From the NCBI RefSeq assembly GCF_004684905.1, contig NZ_SRJC01000002.1, positions 186,001 to 250,000 on the forward strand: 64,000 nucleotides of DNA, written 5' to 3'. The notes beneath the pieces are model-generated. The model ran no database searches, was not told the origin of the DNA, and was given only the letters and a program-made list of their open reading frames with translations. The DNA is from Halobacillus salinus (GTDB taxonomy: Bacteria > Bacillota > Bacilli > Bacillales > Halobacillaceae). Of the stretch, positions 7,875 to 16,129 are shown in pieces. The translations under genes were made by a program, and so were the position numbers. Each line of letters opens with the position of its first letter. The first letter of the stretch is position 1.

Positions 7875-8915
7875 TTACGTAAGTGCTCCAATCGAGGTCA
7901 ATACTTCCACGGATCGATCATCTACTGCACCGTCTATTATTTTTTGAACGTCTTCTAACATTTCCTTTAAAGGAACCGATTCCCCTTGTTGGCCAGTAAA
8001 TGCTTCGGCAACATACAATGGTTGCGTTAAGTAGGCTTCCAATTTTTCGCCTCTTTTATATAGACGCTGCTCTTGTTCCGGTAGTGAATCCAGACCACTC
8101 ACTCGGACAATCGACCGAAGCTCTCGATACCGACGAAGATGCCTCTTCGCTTTCTGTTGGGTTTTGAAGTGATGCTGATCCAAATTCGTCCCCTCTAGAA
8201 CTGTAGAAGTAGAATAAAGTGGGTGGATCGCTGGATAGAGATGACGTGCGGACAGCTCACTATCAAACTGCCAAACTGTTTCCAGAGGCCCGAATGGAAA
8301 TTCCTCGTCTACCGCCTCTCCTTTAAAATCTACAAGAAACGTTGTAACCGACTGGAGGGAAGACCACTTTTCATAGAGGCTCAGGATATTGCCATTTTGG
8401 ACATGAGAGCGATCTGCTACAAAGATGACATCCCTTTCCGTCCCTATCTCTTGCACTTTAAGATCCGCCTCTTCCACTGTTTCATAGACGAACTCCACGT
8501 CCTCTGTTATATCATTGACCTCCGGAAAATCCCCATCCGGCTTCAACACGACAACCTGGTAGTCTTCTTTTTTCAACCTATGAAAGATTTCAGCAAGAAC
8601 GACGAGTTGCCCCATACCCGGCCTAGCTACGAGACCAGCCGTTCCACCTTTTGCTAACGGAGCAAATAAATCAATTGTTTTGATACCTGTCTCAATCATT
8701 TCATACCTCTCCCCTCGAATAATCAGATCATCCAAACTGCAATCAGCCAAGTCTGCCAAAGCGACTAAGGTTCGTACTTCTGTTCGGGCGATAGAAATTT
8801 TCCCTGTGGTGAGATTGGAAACAGTTGCTGGACGTAGGCCGACAGAACGAGCGGCCTTCGTTAACTGGGGAACGCGCCTTCTCAAAAGTGCGACATTCAA
8901 TTGTAATGGTTCCAT
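7875..8915 (-). CDS. HTH domain fused to a degenerate F1-ATPase beta-subunit-like domain
   Basis: The start at 8915 is preceded by AGGAGGG. Residues 1-65 look like an XRE-type helix-turn-helix (LTKAARSVGLRPATVSNLTTGK). From about residue 72 the chain follows ATP synthase beta: ETGIKTIDLFAPLAKGG matches the AtpD ETGIKVIDLLAPYxKGG; AtpD GGAGVGKT becomes ARPGMGQL, losing the Walker A lysine and threonine; LYPAIHPLYSTST matches the IYPAVDPLDSTSR region; GLDSLPEQEQ replaces the DELSEED loop; and LTQPLYVAEAFTG..VPLKE matches the AtpD C-terminus. It is therefore an AtpD paralog that cannot bind nucleotide in the usual way, joined to a DNA-binding domain. No other atp gene is nearby. A regulator is inferred; the ligand is unknown. 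Confidence 0.8.
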   Translation of the reverse strand: MEPLQLNVALLRRRVPQLTKAARSVGLRPATVSNLTTGKISIARTEVRTLVALADLADCSLDDLIIRGERYEMIETGIKTIDLFAPLAKGGTAGLVARPGMGQLVVLAEIFHRLKKEDYQVVVLKPDGDFPEVNDITEDVEFVYETVEEADLKVQEIGTERDVIFVADRSHVQNGNILSLYEKWSSLQSVTTFLVDFKGEAVDEEFPFGPLETVWQFDSELSARHLYPAIHPLYSTSTVLEGTNLDQHHFKTQQKAKRHLRRYRELRSIVRVSGLDSLPEQEQRLYKRGEKLEAYLTQPLYVAEAFTGQQGESVPLKEMLEDVQKIIDGAVDDRSVEVLTSIGALT

Positions 8916-8945
8916 CTTTTCCCTCCTACTTATTTTTACAGTACA

Positions 8946-8992
8946 ATAATTTACGTTTGAAAGCAATTATTTTTCGCTTTAAAGTAAATTAT
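8946..8992 (-). promoter_or_regulatory. long inverted repeat upstream of the HTH/AtpD-like gene (candidate operator)
   Basis: ATAATTTACGTTTGAAAGC (8946-8964) and GCTTTAAAGTAAATTAT (8976-8992) are inverted copies apart from two inserted bases, with an 11-bp AT-rich spacer. The repeat lies about 30 bp before the start codon, where a promoter must sit (a TTGCTT / TACTGT pair with 17-bp spacing is possible). The adjacent HTH protein is the natural candidate to bind it. Confidence 0.55.
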
Positions 8993-9137
8993 GACATTCA
9001 TAATAAAAAAGCCTCGCATGATATGATTGAATAAAGGGAACAGGTGCAGAAACTTCAACTGAACTAATAAGGACCTATTTTATAAATACGAATTTTCGTC
9101 CAAAATAAGAAAAACCACTTATTAACGGGGGCATTCG

Positions 9138-10388
9138 ATGAAAAAAGCAGCCATAATTATTATCAGTCTTACTGCAGGCGCCATCCTGGGGTGGAGTATC
9201 TATGCGAACAGTCAAGTGACTACTAAGTCATCCCACACACAGAAGGAAGCAGCATTCAGCACTTCCAAACAACACCTGGAGAAACACTCAGTAGATACTT
9301 TAGAAAAAGAAGTAAAAGCAATGAGTCTCGAGGATAAAACCGCTCAACTACTTATGGTAGGGTTTGAAGGATCGACTCTAAGCAAAAAGGAAGAAGCGAT
9401 GATCCAACAAGGGCATGTTGGGGGCGTCATTCTGCTCGGGAGGAACGTCCAATCCGAAGGACAACTACAATCGCTCGTTACCTCTATTAGAAGCGCCAAC
9501 ACAAATTCCGCACCTCTGTTCATCGGTATCGATGAAGAAGGCGGTCGGGTCAGCCGTATCCCCTCCACCTTACCCAACCTTCCCTCCAGTGAACAAATAG
9601 GAGAGCAAGAGGACTCAGACCTTTCTTTTCAAACAGGACAAGCATTAGCCCAGAAGGTGAAACAATACGGAATCAATATGGACTTCGCCCCCGTATTGGA
9701 TATTAACAACAATCCAGATAACGAAGTCATTGGCGACCGTTCCTTCGGCTCCACTCCGGAAAAAGTCTCAAAACTAGGGATGGCGACGATGAATGGCATC
9801 CGATCAGAAGGAGTCGTCCCTGTCGTCAAACACTTTCCTGGACATGGGGACACGTCCGTAGACTCCCACGCTCAACTACCTGTGATCGATAAATCTGTAG
9901 ATACTTTGAGGTCTTTTGAATGGGTCCCATTTCAGAAAGCCATTCAAGCAGGAGCAGACGCAATCATGACCGCTCACATCTTATTCCCGGCATTGGATGA
10001 AGAAGTTCCAGCCACTTTTTCCAAAGAAATCATCAGCGGTGTTTTGAGAGAACAAATGGATTATCAAGGACTCATCATTACAGATGACATGGCGATGGGG
10101 GCAATTGCAAATAATTACGGAACAACAGAAGCAGCCATTCAGGCCGTAGAAGCAGGCGTGGATATGGTGATGTTGACAGATACAAGACAGAACCAATTCC
10201 AGGACGTCCATGATGGGCTTGTTAACGCCGTGGAAAAAGGAAAAATTGCCGAAGAACAAATCAACCAAAGTGTGATGCGGATTCTTTCACTCAAACAAAA
10301 ATATGAGCTCTCCTCCGCTCCTGAAGAAGTGAACGAAGAAAAGCTCAAATCAACGATTTCTACGATTAGAGAACGGGTTCGCGAATAA
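9138..10388 (+). CDS. nagZ: beta-N-acetylglucosaminidase, GH3
   Basis: The 416-residue protein begins with a signal sequence or anchor (AAIIIISLTAGAILGWSIYANS, positions 9144-9210) without a lipobox cysteine, so it is exported and perhaps cleaved after ANS. The GH3 barrel carries the Gram-positive NagZ motif KHFPGHGDTSVDSH, whose Asp-x-His pair acts as general acid/base, and the nucleophile region ITDDMAMGAI. It would release GlcNAc from cell-wall muropeptides during recycling. The extra C-terminal domain of B. subtilis NagZ is absent. A GGGGG sits before the ATG. The 52-bp repeat array follows the gene. Confidence 0.88.
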   Translation: MKKAAIIIISLTAGAILGWSIYANSQVTTKSSHTQKEAAFSTSKQHLEKHSVDTLEKEVKAMSLEDKTAQLLMVGFEGSTLSKKEEAMIQQGHVGGVILLGRNVQSEGQLQSLVTSIRSANTNSAPLFIGIDEEGGRVSRIPSTLPNLPSSEQIGEQEDSDLSFQTGQALAQKVKQYGINMDFAPVLDINNNPDNEVIGDRSFGSTPEKVSKLGMATMNGIRSEGVVPVVKHFPGHGDTSVDSHAQLPVIDKSVDTLRSFEWVPFQKAIQAGADAIMTAHILFPALDEEVPATFSKEIISGVLREQMDYQGLIITDDMAMGAIANNYGTTEAAIQAVEAGVDMVMLTDTRQNQFQDVHDGLVNAVEKGKIAEEQINQSVMRILSLKQKYELSSAPEEVNEEKLKSTISTIRERVRE

Positions 10389-10431
10389 TTGAGCATGGGG
10401 GTTGGGCTGCCCGGGGATCGAAGGTCGCTTT

Positions 10432-10739
10432 ATCGACGGATTGGGAGTTCCTCTATTCGTTTTGGTCGAATTGTGGTTCTTTATTCGACGGGGATGATGT
10501 CAGTCTGCTCTCTTTCGTCGAATTATGCCTTCTTATTCGACGAGCATGACCTCGTCCTGCTCTACTTCGGCGAATTATGCACCCTTATTCGACGAACGCT
10601 ACCTCCTCCTACTCTATTACGGTCAATTCTGCCTCCCTATTCGACGAACGCTACCTCCTCCTACTCTATTACGGTCAATTCTGCCTCCCTATTCGACGAA
10701 CGCTACCTCCTCCTACTCTAATACGGCCAATCCACCCTA
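10432..10739. repeat. array of six 52-bp tandem repeats
   Basis: Units start at 10432, 10484, 10536, 10588, 10640 and 10692, exactly 52 bp apart; the last is slightly cut. Units 4 and 5 are identical and unit 6 nearly so, while units 1-3 are progressively diverged. Each unit opens with TTCGACGA and carries the inverse form (TTCGTCGAA or TTCGGCGAA) in its second half, so each can fold as an imperfect hairpin. Because 52 is not a multiple of 3, the open frames across the array do not keep a repeat peptide; it is non-coding. It fills the whole gap between nagZ and the convergent amidase gene. Confidence 0.9.
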
Positions 10740-10743
10740 ACCA

Positions 10744-12144
10744 TCACTCAATTTCTTTATATTTACTCCACCAAGGACGCGCCTCTTCCAACTGACGTGC
10801 CAATTGGAAGAGCGTTGCTTCGTCTCCGAACGGCGCCATAAAATGCGATCCGATCGGCAGATTTTCGTCATTCCAATAAAGCGGGACGCTCATCGCCGGC
10901 TGACCGGTAGCATTCGCAATAGGTGATAAGTGCGCGTATTGAGCGGAAACGGCTAATATCTCATCAATCGTATTCTTCTCCCCGTCATAGCACCCGAGTG
11001 GTAGAGCTTTTTTCATGGTAACAGGATGCAGTAGCACATCATACTTTTCAAAGAATTGGTGAACCTTCACACTTTCTGAGGCTAAGAAATTACGTGCTTG
11101 TTCATACTCCATAGCAGAGAAACCTGTCCCTTTTTCCACTAAAGTAGAAAGCATGGTCTCCACACTAGTAGATGTAACGTCCTTGCCATTTGCGGCAGCC
11201 GCTTCCTGGACAGCGAGTGCTCCCCCTAGAACCCAGACCGTCACATATGCATCCATGAAACGGTGGAGGTCAAAGTCAGGGAAGGCGATTTCCACTTTAT
11301 GACCAAGCGACTCGAGCAAGTGTGCCGTATCATCGATTGCGGTCTGGACTTCTTGATCTATGTCCATCAAGTCTTTGAAATCTGCCATATAAGCGATTCT
11401 TAATGGACGGACGTCTTCCTGCATGAGTTCTCTGAAGGGTTTACCTCTTGCGGGAGTCGCAAAAAGGTCTCCTACTTGCGGTCCTTCCAATACATCGAGA
11501 AGCCAGGCACTATCCCGCACGGAACGTGTAATGGCATGACTTGCTGCAAAACTGTTCAACCTTGTAGAAAAAGGAGTCCGTCCCCTAGTCGGCTTCAGAC
11601 CGAATACACCACAATTGGAAGCAGGGATTCGAATGGAACCTCCTCCGTCACTACCGTGTGCAAAGGGGACCATACCAGAAGCAACAGCAGCTGCTGCTCC
11701 TCCACTTGACCCACCTGGAGAATATTTTCTATGCCACGGATTCTTCGTGTAACCTAGATAGTTCGATTCAGTGGCTGGTGTGAATCCGAATTCTGGTGTA
11801 TTACTCTTTCCCAATATCGTGAGTCCGGCATTCTTGTACCGCTCTACGATGACATCATCTTGGGGCGCTGTGAACCCTTCCATCACCTTCGAACCATATG
11901 AGAGAGGATAGCCTTTCATAGCATTCAAATCTTTGATTAGGAAAGGTAGCCCCCTTAAAGGCGTGTTGGAATTCGCAGTGGCCACTTCCTCATAAGTTTT
12001 ATGTACGATAGCATTCAGCTCAGGGTTCTTTCGCTCAATCACGGCTTGATAGTGAGCGATGACTTCCTCTATGCTCAATTCCTTTTGATCGATCTTCTCT
12101 TTCAACGCTGTACCGTCCCACTGTCGTATTTCGTTCAGCTCCAT
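10744..12144 (-). CDS. amidase-signature hydrolase
   Basis: The 466-residue protein has the full amidase signature: the catalytic lysine in PFLIKDLNA, the cis-serine region [16 protein letters not shown] and the nucleophilic serine in [13 protein letters not shown]. This is the family of GatA and broad amide hydrolases. No gatB or gatC lies nearby and the C-terminus ([25 protein letters not shown]) is that of stand-alone amidases, so it is not the tRNA amidotransferase subunit. Substrate unknown. No signal peptide; cytoplasmic. Confidence 0.88.
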   Translation of the reverse strand: MELNEIRQWDGTALKEKIDQKELSIEEVIAHYQAVIERKNPELNAIVHKTYEEVATANSNTPLRGLPFLIKDLNAMKGYPLSYGSKVMEGFTAPQDDVIVERYKNAGLTILGKSNTPEFGFTPATESNYLGYTKNPWHRKYSPGGSSGGAAAAVASGMVPFAHGSDGGGSIRIPASNCGVFGLKPTRGRTPFSTRLNSFAASHAITRSVRDSAWLLDVLEGPQVGDLFATPARGKPFRELMQEDVRPLRIAYMADFKDLMDIDQEVQTAIDDTAHLLESLGHKVEIAFPDFDLHRFMDAYVTVWVLGGALAVQEAAAANGKDVTSTSVETMLSTLVEKGTGFSAMEYEQARNFLASESVKVHQFFEKYDVLLHPVTMKKALPLGCYDGEKNTIDEILAVSAQYAHLSPIANATGQPAMSVPLYWNDENLPIGSHFMAPFGDEATLFQLARQLEEARPWWSKYKEIE

Positions 12145-12201
12145 ATAAACCCTTCCTTTCGCTTCTTTGATTTCAATATATCAAATATAAGGTGTAGAAA
12201 G

Positions 12202-12238
12202 AAAAAAAGAGATCAGAACACTAAGGTTCTGACCTCCT
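12202..12238 (-). terminator. intrinsic terminator of the diguanylate cyclase gene
   Basis: A hairpin (AGAGATCAGAAC / GTTCTGACCTC, one mismatch) is followed on the minus strand by seven T. It lies directly after the stop at 12246. Confidence 0.75.
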
Positions 12239-12245
12239 CTAACAG

Positions 12246-13466
12246 TCATGATTGGTGGTACACGGAAACGCACTTCCGGCCGTTGTTTTTCGCTTCATAC
12301 AAGGCTTGATCTGCTTTCGTCAGTAAGTTGTCCCTAGTCGTTCCATGACCTGGGTACATGGCGATACCGATAGAAACACTGATATGCAGTTCCTTGCCAC
12401 CGACCACAATCGGCTGAGTGATTCTTTCGATCATCCGCTCTGCCACTTGTTCCGGTGCGTTAGTTGAGTGAAGATTAGTTAACAACACAACGAACTCATC
12501 TCCCCCAAGTCTGGAAAAGGTGTCTGTCTCCCTTAACATCTGCTTCACACGCTTCGTAAAAATGATGAGTACATCATCTCCGACATGGTGGCCGTGTTGG
12601 TCATTGATATCTTTAAAGTTATCTAAATCAATAAACAGGACGGACAAGATTGTATCAGCTTCCTCGCAAGCTTCCAATTCCGACTTCAACTGCTCAAAGA
12701 AATAGCGACGGTTCGATACTTGAGTAAGCTGGTCGTAGTAAGCCATTTCCTCAAGACGCGATTGTTTTCTGCGCCGTTCACTAATATTACGACATACTGT
12801 CTGGACAGCAGGCTTCCCGTCAAATGTTACCTTGCTTCCTGTTAGTTCTACTTCTATGACTTCCCCATCCACGCGCTTGATTTTCCTTTCGATAGGAGCA
12901 GTCTTACTCCACTTACTCTCTAGGATAAGGCGCAAACGTTTTTGCACATCGGATTCCGGTTCATCTTGAATCAAGCCACGTACGCTTCTCCCTAAACATT
13001 CTGAAGTGTTCTTTGCACCAAGCAGAGTCACGGCAGCTGGATTCAAATAGACAATATGTCCATTCTTATCATGAATGAAGATCGAGTCTAACGAATTGTG
13101 GACGATCGACTCGTAGTTTTCCAACTTCTGCTTACGTAAGCCATCTCTTTGAAACTGTATCAGAAAGGATCCAGTTGTTGGTATAGCATAAATTTTGAAT
13201 AGAAAAGGTGGGGTTGCGTGCTCAAAACAGCCAGTCTGCAGCGCTTTATGAAGACCTTCTTCTAACATCGACGCTTCCGTTTCATTATGAACGCCGGTGA
13301 TCAACAGACCCGCGCTCCTTGAGGTAACCCGTTGCATTGTTTTATTCATGTATGTATAAGTGTAAAAGTGCTCTTCTTGTTCGACAATGCCTATGGGCAA
13401 GTCCACAGCATGCAACCATTCTTCGAGTAAGGATGGAGTATTTAATAAATGAGCAATCCCTTGCAT
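12246..13466 (-). CDS. PAS-GGDEF diguanylate cyclase
   Basis: The 406-residue soluble protein has an N-terminal sensor-like region (1-115), a PAS domain (about 120-235, with ESIVHNSLDSIFIHDKNG) and a C-terminal GGDEF domain with an intact active site SRLGGDEFVVLL. It should therefore make cyclic di-GMP. No RxxD inhibitory site is found at the usual spot (VKQMLRETD precedes the loop). No EAL domain or effector gene is nearby. No membrane segments, so the stimulus is probably intracellular. Confidence 0.88.
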   Translation of the reverse strand: MQGIAHLLNTPSLLEEWLHAVDLPIGIVEQEEHFYTYTYMNKTMQRVTSRSAGLLITGVHNETEASMLEEGLHKALQTGCFEHATPPFLFKIYAIPTTGSFLIQFQRDGLRKQKLENYESIVHNSLDSIFIHDKNGHIVYLNPAAVTLLGAKNTSECLGRSVRGLIQDEPESDVQKRLRLILESKWSKTAPIERKIKRVDGEVIEVELTGSKVTFDGKPAVQTVCRNISERRRKQSRLEEMAYYDQLTQVSNRRYFFEQLKSELEACEEADTILSVLFIDLDNFKDINDQHGHHVGDDVLIIFTKRVKQMLRETDTFSRLGGDEFVVLLTNLHSTNAPEQVAERMIERITQPIVVGGKELHISVSIGIAMYPGHGTTRDNLLTKADQALYEAKNNGRKCVSVYHQS

Positions 13467-13670
13467 CTTTCTGCCACTTCTTTCTTTAATAATCTAAAAT
13501 CTGCACAGAATACATCCATTTTACTAATTAAATTATAGCATTCCCATAACCTATTACCTATAATTATTAGATTATTTTTCCTTGTTAAACTTTTCTTTAC
13601 AATTAAAGCTCAGAGCATTTGTGTTTATTTTCAGAGGGGGAGGGAATTTTATAAAAAAATAAATCGGGAG

Positions 13671-14288
13671 TTGGTGAAAAGAGTGTCCGGACAAAAAGGC
13701 TTGATGTCGGCGCTTCTTAGTTTAACCATTCTTCTCGGAGTCGGCTATTGGCTCGTTCATTCGGGCATGGAAATGATTCTGAGAGGCATCGTATCTTTCT
13801 TTGTCGCCCCTCTTGCTATTCATCTTGCAAACGAAAAACACATTTGGTTCAGAAAGAACTTCCGTTGGGTCGTTCGAACTAGTCAATCCCCTCTTCGTAG
13901 CGCGGCACTCTTCTTTGTCTTTACTTTGGTGAGCTATGACGCCTTGAACCAAATCCCTTATGGTTTCCTGGTTCATTTAATCCTGCTTAGTATCGGCTCC
14001 GTTATTTATTGGTCCCCGTTTATGCTACGTTGCCCCTTCTGTAAACCTGTACCATTTATGCATCAATTTTCTTATTTTGTAATCACTAGTATAGTATTCT
14101 TCACCTATCATCAAATGACCTTTTATTTTTATCAAGCTCAGCCTACATTTCTATATATGATTGTCGGTATAGCAGCGATGCTTCTATTGTTACTGTCCTT
14201 AATCGTTCGTTGGGCAAATTCGGAAGCATCTGTAGATCGTATAACGGTCGAAGGGTTTATCCAGCCAATCCAACAAGAGAAAAAATAA
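13671..14288 (+). CDS. polytopic membrane protein, possibly CtaG-like
   Basis: About six hydrophobic segments in 205 residues. The stretch with HLILLSIGSVIYWSPFMLRCPFC and the later YFVITSIVFFTYHQM recall the caa3-type CtaG cytochrome oxidase assembly family, but the match is by eye and no oxidase genes are close. A CxxC pair (CPFC) lies in a loop. The start is uncertain: TTG at 13671, GTG at 13674 or GTG at 13683 are all possible behind GGGAG. Confidence 0.55.
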   Translation: MVKRVSGQKGLMSALLSLTILLGVGYWLVHSGMEMILRGIVSFFVAPLAIHLANEKHIWFRKNFRWVVRTSQSPLRSAALFFVFTLVSYDALNQIPYGFLVHLILLSIGSVIYWSPFMLRCPFCKPVPFMHQFSYFVITSIVFFTYHQMTFYFYQAQPTFLYMIVGIAAMLLLLLSLIVRWANSEASVDRITVEGFIQPIQQEKK

Positions 14289-14326
14289 AACGGCCCGTTC
14301 CTCGTGAACAGGCCGTTTCTTTATTT
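14288..14326. terminator. bidirectional terminator
   Basis: AAACGGCCCGTTC and GAACAGGCCGTTT form a stem with one mismatch, followed by TTCTTTATTT. It separates the convergent membrane-protein and helicase genes. Confidence 0.8.
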
Positions 14327-15457
14327 GGCATCAACCAATTTCCCTTTATAGAGGTTCTTCTTCGTCAGTGCAAAATCAAGATCACGAGCATACTTCTTCA
14401 ACCGTTTCTCCTCCACAGGATTCACAAGAGAAACGACGACTCCATCTTGTGCGCCGATTCGCGCCGTACGACCGGCACGGTGAACATACGATGTTTCGTC
14501 TTTTGGAATGTCTAAGTTCACGATAAAGGTGATATCCAGAATATCCAGTCCACGCGCCGCTACATCTGTCGCAAGCAACAAGTCGTATTCACCTTTTCGG
14601 AATTCCTTTATCGCTTTCGCACGCTGTTCTTTCTTTGCATCACTATGAAGTAATCCAAGGTCTAGTTTTCCGTAGATCAGTTTTTCCGCAAACACATTCA
14701 GCTTAGCGATATCCTGCATAAACCCAAGCCCTTTGAACCCATCTACGTGCGCAAGTTTACGCAGCAATTCAATTTTATCCCGGTCCTCACAGGCAATATA
14801 TACATGGTCCACTTTCGGTTTCATCACTTCTGATTCCACTTGCACGACTTCTGCTTCGGCATCCATGAACGTCTGGGCAACCTCAATCACTTCTTCTGGT
14901 AAGGTTGCGGAGAACAATAGGATTTGTCGGTCCTGCTTCATCGCCTTCAGAATCGTTTCAACCGTCGGCAAATGTTCTGGAACGAGAAGTTGGTCCGCTT
15001 CATCCATCACTACTGTCTGAATTTCATGCGCTTTTATTTTTTTCCGTTCCATTAACTCGTGGATTCTCCCAGGAGTTCCGATAAGTACGGCTGGCTTCTT
15101 CTTCAGCTTCTCGATTTGGCGCTTAATGTTCGCCCCGCCAATAAGTGGAGTACTGCCGATTCCGCTCCCTTGCGTCCATTCCAGTACTTCCTGGTGAATC
15201 TGCATGACCAATTCATGAGAAGATGCCATGATCAATACCTGCGTACGTTTTACATCCGGGTCGACCTTTTCAAGAAGCGGCATGAGATAGGCAAGCGTCT
15301 TCCCGCTACCTGTCGGGGCCTCTGCCACTACATCCCCGCCTTTATAAATGAATGGCATGGCTTTTTCTTGTACAGAAGTAAAGGACTCATATCCCGCTTC
15401 TTCCCATGCCTTCTCAATAAACGAAGACCATTCCGGTAAACCTTCTAAATTCATCAT
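14321..15457 (-). CDS. DEAD-box RNA helicase (short YfmL-like type)
   Basis: All core motifs are present in 378 residues: Q-motif region SFTSVQEKA, Walker A APTGSGKT, PGR, DEAD (VMDEADQLL), SAT, ARGLDI and HRAGRTAR. There is no C-terminal RNA-binding extension beyond the two RecA lobes, which matches the compact B. subtilis YfmL/CshC class linked to ribosome assembly and cold growth rather than DbpA or CshA. It is a single-gene unit. Confidence 0.9.
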   Translation of the reverse strand: MMNLEGLPEWSSFIEKAWEEAGYESFTSVQEKAMPFIYKGGDVVAEAPTGSGKTLAYLMPLLEKVDPDVKRTQVLIMASSHELVMQIHQEVLEWTQGSGIGSTPLIGGANIKRQIEKLKKKPAVLIGTPGRIHELMERKKIKAHEIQTVVMDEADQLLVPEHLPTVETILKAMKQDRQILLFSATLPEEVIEVAQTFMDAEAEVVQVESEVMKPKVDHVYIACEDRDKIELLRKLAHVDGFKGLGFMQDIAKLNVFAEKLIYGKLDLGLLHSDAKKEQRAKAIKEFRKGEYDLLLATDVAARGLDILDITFIVNLDIPKDETSYVHRAGRTARIGAQDGVVVSLVNPVEEKRLKKYARDLDFALTKKNLYKGKLVDAK

Positions 15458-15484
15458 TAGACTCTCATCCTTTTTATTTATAAT

Positions 15485-15517
15485 GAAAAAAAGACCTCTC
15501 TATAAATAAAGAGGTCT
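15485..15517 (-). terminator. intrinsic terminator of the SRPBCC gene
   Basis: AGACCTCT / AGAGGTCT (15492-15499, 15510-15517) with a seven-T tail on the minus strand. Confidence 0.75.
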
Positions 15518-15554
15518 CCATAAAAATCCATAGCTTACCTCTATTATAGCACCA

Positions 15555-15995
15555 TTAGTTCGAGGTTTCGATAAAGTTTTTCAGGTGCTTCAGATGGTCC
15601 TGGTCTTCTTTCTGAATGATTTTTTTGAGAAAGGGGCTTGCCAATTTATTGCGCAGCCCTTCTGTAATCATCTCTCCCCGAAAATCCACACGAGTCCCCT
15701 CGGTCGTTTCTGTAAATGTGTAATGATACCGTAGATCCAGCCCTTGCTGGACACTTCTCACAGAGTACGCCTTATTCTTGTCAAAATGGGTCACCGTTAT
15801 CACAGAAGAGACCTTTCTTCCTTTGATTTCTCTTGTCTCTTTGAATTGATAGCCTTCTTGGACCGGGCCGTCCGATAGCAATTCTACACCGACTACGGCA
15901 TCCATGATTTGCGGACTATTTTCAAAAGTTGTTGCAGCTTCAAATACTTCTTCGACCGGCTTCTTGATCACAATCGTCTGTGTCATAAAAGTCAT
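15555..15995 (-). CDS. SRPBCC (START/Bet v1-like) family protein
   Basis: The 146-residue protein starts with TQTIVIKKPVEEVFEAATTFEN and contains ALTERNATING beta strands followed by a long C-terminal helix, the SRPBCC (polyketide cyclase-like) fold that encloses hydrophobic ligands. The start at 15995 has GGGGG seven bases upstream. Neighbours give no clue to its ligand. Confidence 0.8.
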   Translation of the reverse strand: MTFMTQTIVIKKPVEEVFEAATTFENSPQIMDAVVGVELLSDGPVQEGYQFKETREIKGRKVSSVITVTHFDKNKAYSVRSVQQGLDLRYHYTFTETTEGTRVDFRGEMITEGLRNKLASPFLKKIIQKEDQDHLKHLKNFIETSN

Positions 15996-16129
15996 GGCAG
16001 TTCCCCCTAGAGTTACGTTACCTTATGTATTCGTGATTCAAACTCAAATCCCTTGTTCGCCATTCTCGAATAAGGACACGGAAAGAATCACAACCTAAAC
16101 GAAGCTCATAAGAAACGGGGGAACTCAGG

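Noticed and set aside
10432-10739. CRISPR array
   Set aside because: The whole 52-bp unit repeats without unique spacers, and no cas gene is nearby.
10389-10795. Repetitive Ser/Thr/Tyr-rich coding sequence across the 52-bp array
   Set aside because: The period is not a multiple of three, open frames exist in all three phases, and there are no ribosome binding sites; it is a by-product of the repeats.
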